64,000 bases of DNA from Betaproteobacteria bacterium. Lineage in GTDB: Bacteria; Pseudomonadota; Gammaproteobacteria; Burkholderiales; Casimicrobiaceae. The position numbers and the translations under genes were made by a program. This document shows, piece after piece, positions 59,760 through 64,000 of the stretch. Under the pieces are notes generated by a model. It saw nothing but the letters and a program-made list of their open reading frames with translations. It was not told the DNA's origin and did no database searches. How positions within the stretch are numbered: position 1 is the first letter of the stretch; every line of letters begins with the position of its first letter. The stretch lies in contig BOKS01000007.1 of assembly GCA_016861105.1 (NCBI GenBank), positions 62,001 through 126,000 on the forward strand. Reading direction: 5' to 3'.

Positions 59760-60584
59760 ATGAGCACCGCTGCCGCGCCCGCCGCGCCGATCCTGTCCGT
59801 CAACAACATCGAGGTCATCTACGACCACGTGATCCTCGTGCTGAAGGGCGTGTCGCTCGAGGTGGCGGAGGGCCGCATCGTGGCGCTGCTGGGCGCGAAC
59901 GGCGCCGGCAAGTCGACCACGCTGAAGGCGATCTCCAACCTGCTCGCCGCGGAGCGCGGCGACGTCACGAAGGGCACGATCGAGTTCAAGGGCCGGCGCG
60001 TCGACAAGCTCACGCCCAACCAGCTGGTGCGCATGGGCGTGTGCCAGGTGATGGAGGGCCGGCACTGCTTCCAGCACCTCACGGTCGAGGAGAACCTGCT
60101 GACCGGCGCGTTCACGCGGCGGATCTCCCGCGCCGAGCTCAGGGCGGACCTCGAGCGCGTCTACCACTACTTCCCGCGGCTCAAGCAGCGGCGCACGAGC
60201 CAGTCCGGCTACACCTCGGGCGGCGAGCAGCAGATGACGGCGATCGGCCGGGCGCTGATGGCGAAGCCGACGACGATCCTGCTCGACGAGCCGTCGATGG
60301 GGCTGGCGCCGCAGATCGTCGAGGAGATCTTCGGCATCGTGCGCGACCTCAACGCGAAGGAGAGGGTCTCGTTCCTGCTCGCCGAGCAGAACACGATGAT
60401 CGCGCTGCGCTACGCGAACTACGGCTACATCCTGGAGAACGGCCGCGTGGTGATGGACGGCGATGCGGGGGAGCTCGCGAACAACGAGGACGTGAAGGAG
60501 TTCTACCTCGGCCTGTCGACGGCCGGGCGCAAGAGCTTCCGCGACGTCAAGCACTACCGGCGCCGCAAGCGCTGGCTCGCCTGA
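59760..60584 (+). CDS. LivF-type ABC ATPase
   Basis: A 274-residue ATPase. P-loop GANGAGKSTT, signature YTSGGEQQMTAIGRAL and Walker B ILLDEPSMGLAPQIVEEIF are all standard LivF. The C terminus has a basic tail (RDVKHYRRRKRWLA) beyond the usual family end. ATG 59760 follows a spacer of 141 bp without an obvious gene. It completes the transporter together with the livG, livH and livM-type products. Confidence 0.92.
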   Translation: MSTAAAPAAPILSVNNIEVIYDHVILVLKGVSLEVAEGRIVALLGANGAGKSTTLKAISNLLAAERGDVTKGTIEFKGRRVDKLTPNQLVRMGVCQVMEGRHCFQHLTVEENLLTGAFTRRISRAELRADLERVYHYFPRLKQRRTSQSGYTSGGEQQMTAIGRALMAKPTTILLDEPSMGLAPQIVEEIFGIVRDLNAKERVSFLLAEQNTMIALRYANYGYILENGRVVMDGDAGELANNEDVKEFYLGLSTAGRKSFRDVKHYRRRKRWLA

Positions 60585-60681
60585 CGCGGCACGCGCGGCC
60601 CGGCCGCCGGTGCGCGCCCGCCGGCGCGCGCAGGGTGCGGCGCGCCGCTCCGGCAGCGCCGGGCGCGACGAGGAGCGGGGG

Positions 60682-61923
60682 ATGACGCAGGCCCACTTCG
60701 ACACGCTGGAGACCCGCGACCCGCAGGCGCGCGAGCGCGCGCTGCGCGACGCCCTGCCGGCGCAGGTCGCGCACGCAAAGGCGCGCACGAGCGCGTTCGC
60801 GCGCCTGCTGGCCGACGTCGACCCGGCGTCCGTCGCGTCGCGCGCCGCGCTCGCGCGGCTGCCGGTGACGCGCAAGTCCGACCTGGCGCAGCTGCAGAAG
60901 GCCGAGCGTCCGCTCGGCGGCTTCGCGGCGGCCGGCTGGGGCGACCTCGCGCACGCGTTCGCCTCGCCCGGCCCGATCTACGAGCCCGACGGCCGCCGCC
61001 CGGACTGGTGGCGGCTCGCGCGCGCGCTCTTCGCCGCCGGCTTCCGCCGCGGGGACCTCGTGCACAACGCGTTCGCGTATCACATGACGCCGGCCGGGTT
61101 CATGCTGGAGAGCGGCGCGCACGCCCTCGGATGCACCGTGTTCCCGGCGGGCACCGGGCAGACCGAGCAGCAGGTGCAGGCGATGGCCGACCTGCGGCCC
61201 GCCGGCTACGTCGGCACGCCGTCGTTCCTGCGCATCCTGCTCGAGAAGGCCGACGAGCTCCGCGCCGACGTCACTTCGCTGCGCAAGGCGCTGGTGTCCG
61301 GCGAGGCGTTCCTCGCCCAGCACCGCGACGCGCTGAAGGCGCGCGGCATCGACGGCTACCAGGTCTACGCGAGCGCCGACCTCGGCAGCATCGCCTACGA
61401 GACGCCGGCCCGCGAGGGTCTGGTCGTCGACGAGGGCGTGCTGGTCGAGATCGTGCGTCCCGGCACCGGCGATCCGGTCCCGGACGGCGAGGTCGGCGAG
61501 GTGGTGGTGACGCAGCTCGCCAACACCGACTACCCGCTGATCCGCTTCGGCACCGGCGACCTCTCGGCGGTGCTGCCGGGACCCTCGCCCTGCGGCCGGA
61601 CGAACATGCGCATCCGCGGCTGGATGGGGCGCGCCGACCAGACGACGAAGGTGAAGGGCATGTTCGTGCATCCCGCCCAGGTCGCCGCGATCCTCGCGCG
61701 CCACCCGCAGCTCGCGCGCGCGCGGCTCGTCGTCGACAACCCGGGCGGCGTCGACCGCATGACGCTGCGCGCGGCCCGGCACCCGGGGGCGGCGGTTGCG
61801 GCGGACGAGGTCGTGGCTACGATCCGCGACGTCACCAAGCTGCGCGGCGAGGTCGCGTTCGTCGAGCCGGCCGACCTTCCGAACGATGGCAAGGTGATCG
61901 ACGACGTGCGCAAGCTCGACTGA
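60682..61923 (+). CDS. PaaK-like phenylacetate-CoA ligase family protein
   Basis: A 413-residue adenylate-forming enzyme resembling phenylacetate-CoA ligase. FPAGTGQTEQQVQAMADLRPAGYVGTPSFL, DYPLIRFGTGDLSAV and GRADQTTKVKGMFVHPAQV are family segments. The usual phosphate loop (SSGTTGxP in PaaK) is not present; the region reads AFASPGPIYEPDG, as in a divergent subgroup. It may still activate an aryl acid. RBS AGGAGCGGGGG precedes ATG 60682. Last gene of the Liv locus; with the synthetase at the other end it frames the transporter. Confidence 0.85.
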   Translation: MTQAHFDTLETRDPQARERALRDALPAQVAHAKARTSAFARLLADVDPASVASRAALARLPVTRKSDLAQLQKAERPLGGFAAAGWGDLAHAFASPGPIYEPDGRRPDWWRLARALFAAGFRRGDLVHNAFAYHMTPAGFMLESGAHALGCTVFPAGTGQTEQQVQAMADLRPAGYVGTPSFLRILLEKADELRADVTSLRKALVSGEAFLAQHRDALKARGIDGYQVYASADLGSIAYETPAREGLVVDEGVLVEIVRPGTGDPVPDGEVGEVVVTQLANTDYPLIRFGTGDLSAVLPGPSPCGRTNMRIRGWMGRADQTTKVKGMFVHPAQVAAILARHPQLARARLVVDNPGGVDRMTLRAARHPGAAVAADEVVATIRDVTKLRGEVAFVEPADLPNDGKVIDDVRKLD

Positions 61924-62270
61924 GCAGGCGTTGCATCGCAAGTAAGCGCTCGCATCTGAGCGACCGCGGGCGATGCCGGACAACGGCAGGGGACGCTCGT
62001 CTCGGGCGTGCGGCGGGCGTCGTCGCAGCGCTGTGGCACCCCGGTGCGCAAGGGCGTGCAGGCGCACCGCCGCTGCGGTCTTCGGCTACACTGGCCTCCC
62101 CCCGGGGGGGCCTTGCTGCGGCCGGGCACCGAGCGCCGCGCCCGTCCCCCGGGATCGCGCCCTTCGTGCATCGCGCGGGCGTGCCGGTCGCACGGACCGG
62201 GAGGCGTCGCGCGCCGCAGGCCGAACGGGTCCGCGCCGGCGCCTGCCACGGACAGGAGGCAGGAGGCGTC
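61924..62270. other. Gap between the Liv locus and the glycosyltransferase genes
   Basis: About 347 bp with no supported gene. GGCCTCCCCCC-GGGGGGGCC near 62091-62111 can form a hairpin that may end the Liv transcript. AGGAGGC before 62271 is the RBS of the next gene. Nothing else stands out. Confidence 0.4.
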
Positions 62271-63485
62271 ATGCCGGAACGGCTCGAAGGTGCGCGAATC
62301 CTCATCTACAGCCACGACACGTTCGGGCTCGGCCACCTGCGCCGCTGCCGGGCGATCGCGCATTCGCTCGTCGAGCGCTTCAAGGGGCTGTCGGTCCTGA
62401 TCCTGTCCGGCTCGCCGATCATCGGCAGCTTCGACTTCCGCGCGCGCGTGGACTTCGTGCGCATCCCCGGCGTCATCAAGCTGCACGACGGCGAGTACAA
62501 GTCGCTCGGCCTGCACATCGACCTCGACCAGACGATGGCGATGCGCGCGGCGATCATCCGCCACACCGCGGAGGCGTTCCGTCCGAACGTGTTCCTCGTG
62601 GACAAGGAGCCGCTCGGGCTCAAGTCCGAGGTGGTGCCCACGCTCGCGATGCTGAAGCAGATGGGCTCGCGGCTGGTGCTCGGCCTGCGCGACATCATGG
62701 ACGAGCCGACGCTGCTCTCCCGCGAGTGGGAGCACAAGCAGGTGATGCCCGCGCTGGAGACGCTTTACGACGACATCTGGGTCTACGGCCTCGAGGCGAT
62801 CGCCGACCCGCTGGCGGGTCTCGCCTGCCCGCCGAGCGTGCTGCGCAAGCTCCACTACACCGGCTACATCCGCCGCACGCTGCCGCGCGTCCAGCGCCCG
62901 CCCGAGCGGCCGTTCGGCGAGGCGCCGTACCTGCTCGTCACCGTCGGCGGAGGCGGCGACGGCATGGCGGTCATCGACTGGGTGCTCTCCGCCTACGAGC
63001 ACGACCCCGCGATCCCCTATCCGGCGGTCCTGGTGCTCGGCCCGTTCATGACGCCGGCCCGCCAGCGGGAATTCCACCGGCGCGCCGACGCGCTGGGCCG
63101 CGTGCGCGTGCTCACGTTCGACAGCCACCTCGAGCTGATGATGGCCAACGCCGCCGGGATCGTGGCGATGGGCGGCTACAACACGTTCTGCGAGATCCTG
63201 TCGTTCGACCGCCCGGCGCTGCTGGTCCCGCGCGTGGCGCCGCGGCGCGAGCAGCTGCTGCGCGCCACGCGCGCCACGGAGCTGGGCCTGACGCGCGTGC
63301 TGGACGTCGAGGCCGGCAACGACCCCGCGCTGATGGCCCGCGAGCTGCGCGCGCTGCCGCTGCGCCCGCGGCCGTCGGCGCACGGCGCGGCGAACATGCT
63401 GCGCGGGCTGGAGACGATCGCCCGCCTCGCCTCGCCGTACCTGCCCGCGCGGCGGCGCCGCGCGCGGGAGGCCGCGCTCGGGTGA
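62271..63485 (+). CDS. MurG-like glycosyltransferase (COG4671 type)
   Basis: A 404-residue GT-B-fold protein. ILIYSHDTFGLGHLRRCRAIAHSLVERF is the N-terminal domain hallmark. LLVTVGGGGDGMAVIDWVLSAYE opens the C-terminal nucleotide-sugar domain, and AAGIVAMGGYNTFCEILSFDRPALLVPR is the donor-binding loop. Substrate is unknown; related predicted transferases are not peptidoglycan enzymes. AGGAGG lies close to ATG 62271. The next gene overlaps by 4 bp and encodes a second protein of the same type. Confidence 0.88.
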   Translation: MPERLEGARILIYSHDTFGLGHLRRCRAIAHSLVERFKGLSVLILSGSPIIGSFDFRARVDFVRIPGVIKLHDGEYKSLGLHIDLDQTMAMRAAIIRHTAEAFRPNVFLVDKEPLGLKSEVVPTLAMLKQMGSRLVLGLRDIMDEPTLLSREWEHKQVMPALETLYDDIWVYGLEAIADPLAGLACPPSVLRKLHYTGYIRRTLPRVQRPPERPFGEAPYLLVTVGGGGDGMAVIDWVLSAYEHDPAIPYPAVLVLGPFMTPARQREFHRRADALGRVRVLTFDSHLELMMANAAGIVAMGGYNTFCEILSFDRPALLVPRVAPRREQLLRATRATELGLTRVLDVEAGNDPALMARELRALPLRPRPSAHGAANMLRGLETIARLASPYLPARRRRAREAALG

Positions 63486-64000
63486 CGCGCGTCCTCGCCT
63501 GGGTCCAGCACCTGCTGGGCACGGGCCACGTCGAGCGGCTGCGGTGGATCGCGGAGGCGCTCGTGCAGCGCGGCGCCGAGGTCACGTTCGTGCACGGCGG
63601 CATGCCGCTGCCGTCGCGGATGCCGCGCGGCGCGCGCGTCGTCGAGCTGCCGCCGCTGCGCGCGACGGACGCCACCTTCGCCACGCTGGTCGACGCGGAG
63701 GGCCGGCCCGTCGACGCCACCTACGCCAGGCGCCGCCGCGCCGCGCTGCTGGACGCCTTCGTGCACGCGCGCCCGAACGTCGTGCTGCTGGAGACCTACC
63801 CGTTCGGCCGACGCGCCCTGCGCGCCGAGCTCGGCGCGCTGCTCGACACCGCGGCCGTCGCCTCGCCGCGCCCGCGCGTGGTCGCCTCCGTGCGCGACCT
63901 GCTGCACAAGCGCGACGACCCGCGGCGCGACGCCCAGGTCTGGGCGGAGGCGCAGCACCGCCTCGACGCGATCCTGGTGCACGGCGACCCGGCGTTCGCG
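63482..64000 (+). CDS. Second MurG-like glycosyltransferase, partial at window edge
   Basis: This gene is absent from the track because its stop lies beyond the window. GTG 63482 overlaps the stop of the previous gene (GTGA). The visible 173 residues begin VTRVLAWVQHLLGTGHVERLRW and contain GAEVTFVHGGMPLPSRMP, VVLLETYPFGRRALRAEL, VASVRDLLHKRDDP and ILVHGDPAFA. This is the N-terminal GT-B domain of a COG4671-like transferase, a distant relative of the upstream gene. The GxGHxxR-like motif is GTGHVER. The two probably act together. Confidence 0.8.
   Translation, partial: MTRVLAWVQHLLGTGHVERLRWIAEALVQRGAEVTFVHGGMPLPSRMPRGARVVELPPLRATDATFATLVDAEGRPVDATYARRRRAALLDAFVHARPNVVLLETYPFGRRALRAELGALLDTAAVASPRPRVVASVRDLLHKRDDPRRDAQVWAEAQHRLDAILVHGDPAFA

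Noticed and set aside
1-64000. tRNA, rRNA, prophage or integrative element
   Set aside because: No cloverleaf-like sequence, rRNA, integrase, phage structural gene or attachment repeat was recognised when reading both strands. A dedicated tRNAscan or Infernal run would be decisive.

Overview
The window is very GC-rich DNA (by eye well over 65% G+C) with dense bacterial coding on both strands. The gene content points to a betaproteobacterium, most likely in the Burkholderiales. It has two Bug/TctC-type tripartite tricarboxylate receptors far from any TctAB, a fused isobutyryl-CoA mutase, a Liv-type transporter framed by two CoA ligases, an RND tripartite pump with a divergent TetR, and GC-rich dispersed repeats of types common in that order. 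No rRNA, tRNA, CRISPR array, phage or intact insertion sequence was seen.

Layout, left to right. (1) 226-4528: icmF and an NmrA-like oxidoreductase, behind a cluster of GGGGTCAGAGCC repeats. (2) 4701-14594: a divergent catabolic locus. On the minus strand are an aldo/keto reductase, a GntR/UTRA regulator and an aspartate-dehydrogenase-like protein. On the plus strand are a D-cysteine-desulfhydrase-like PLP enzyme, a D-glutamate-cyclase-like protein, a class III aminotransferase, a D-2-hydroxyacid dehydrogenase, a DHDPS-like aldolase and a Bug receptor. The shared control region has a 12-bp GC inverted repeat and an AT-only 12-bp palindrome whose core recurs before the cyclase gene. I read this as an unassigned pathway for an unusual (perhaps D- or lactam-type) amino acid. 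(3) 15327-20926: a large LuxR-type (LAL) regulator, then a tightly overlapping operon of a second NmrA paralogue, a diheme cytochrome and a monoheme cytochrome, closed by a strong hairpin. (4) 21080-32424: a peptide-type ABC receptor, a DUF1127 protein, a LysR regulator, an SLH-type secreted protein, a membrane Ser/Thr kinase, a 22-residue Lys/Pro-rich peptide, an ankyrin protein divergent from an S1C pseudoprotease, a TerB protein and a Tat-exported dienelactone hydrolase. (5) 32574-36347: a CBS protein divergent from feoB-feoA, with an FNR-like and a Fur-like palindrome in between, then mutM. (6) 36412-43231: an RND efflux operon and its TetR regulator. (7) 43292-44943: 3-hydroxybutyryl-CoA dehydrogenase and crotonase. 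(8) 44940-45883: a decayed REP-associated tyrosine transposase (RAYT) flanked by the repeat family it probably mobilised. (9) 45888-51367: amidohydrolase, sulfatase, Bug receptor and SDR genes behind an IclR-type palindrome; the amidohydrolase carries two in-frame 82-bp copies of a dispersed repeat. (10) 51524-61923: an FAH-family hydratase with a Crp/Fnr regulator, then a Liv ABC transporter locus with an acyl-CoA synthetase at one end and a PaaK-like ligase at the other. (11) 62271-64000: two overlapping MurG-like glycosyltransferase genes, the second cut by the window edge.

Functionally the window is dominated by uptake and catabolism of organic acids and amino-acid-like compounds through CoA thioesters, together with efflux, ferrous iron uptake and local regulators. 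The least explained parts are the AT-palindrome-controlled catabolic locus, the repeat-derived protein insertion, the kinase/22-residue peptide pair whose stop codons pair in one hairpin, and the terminal glycosyltransferase pair.
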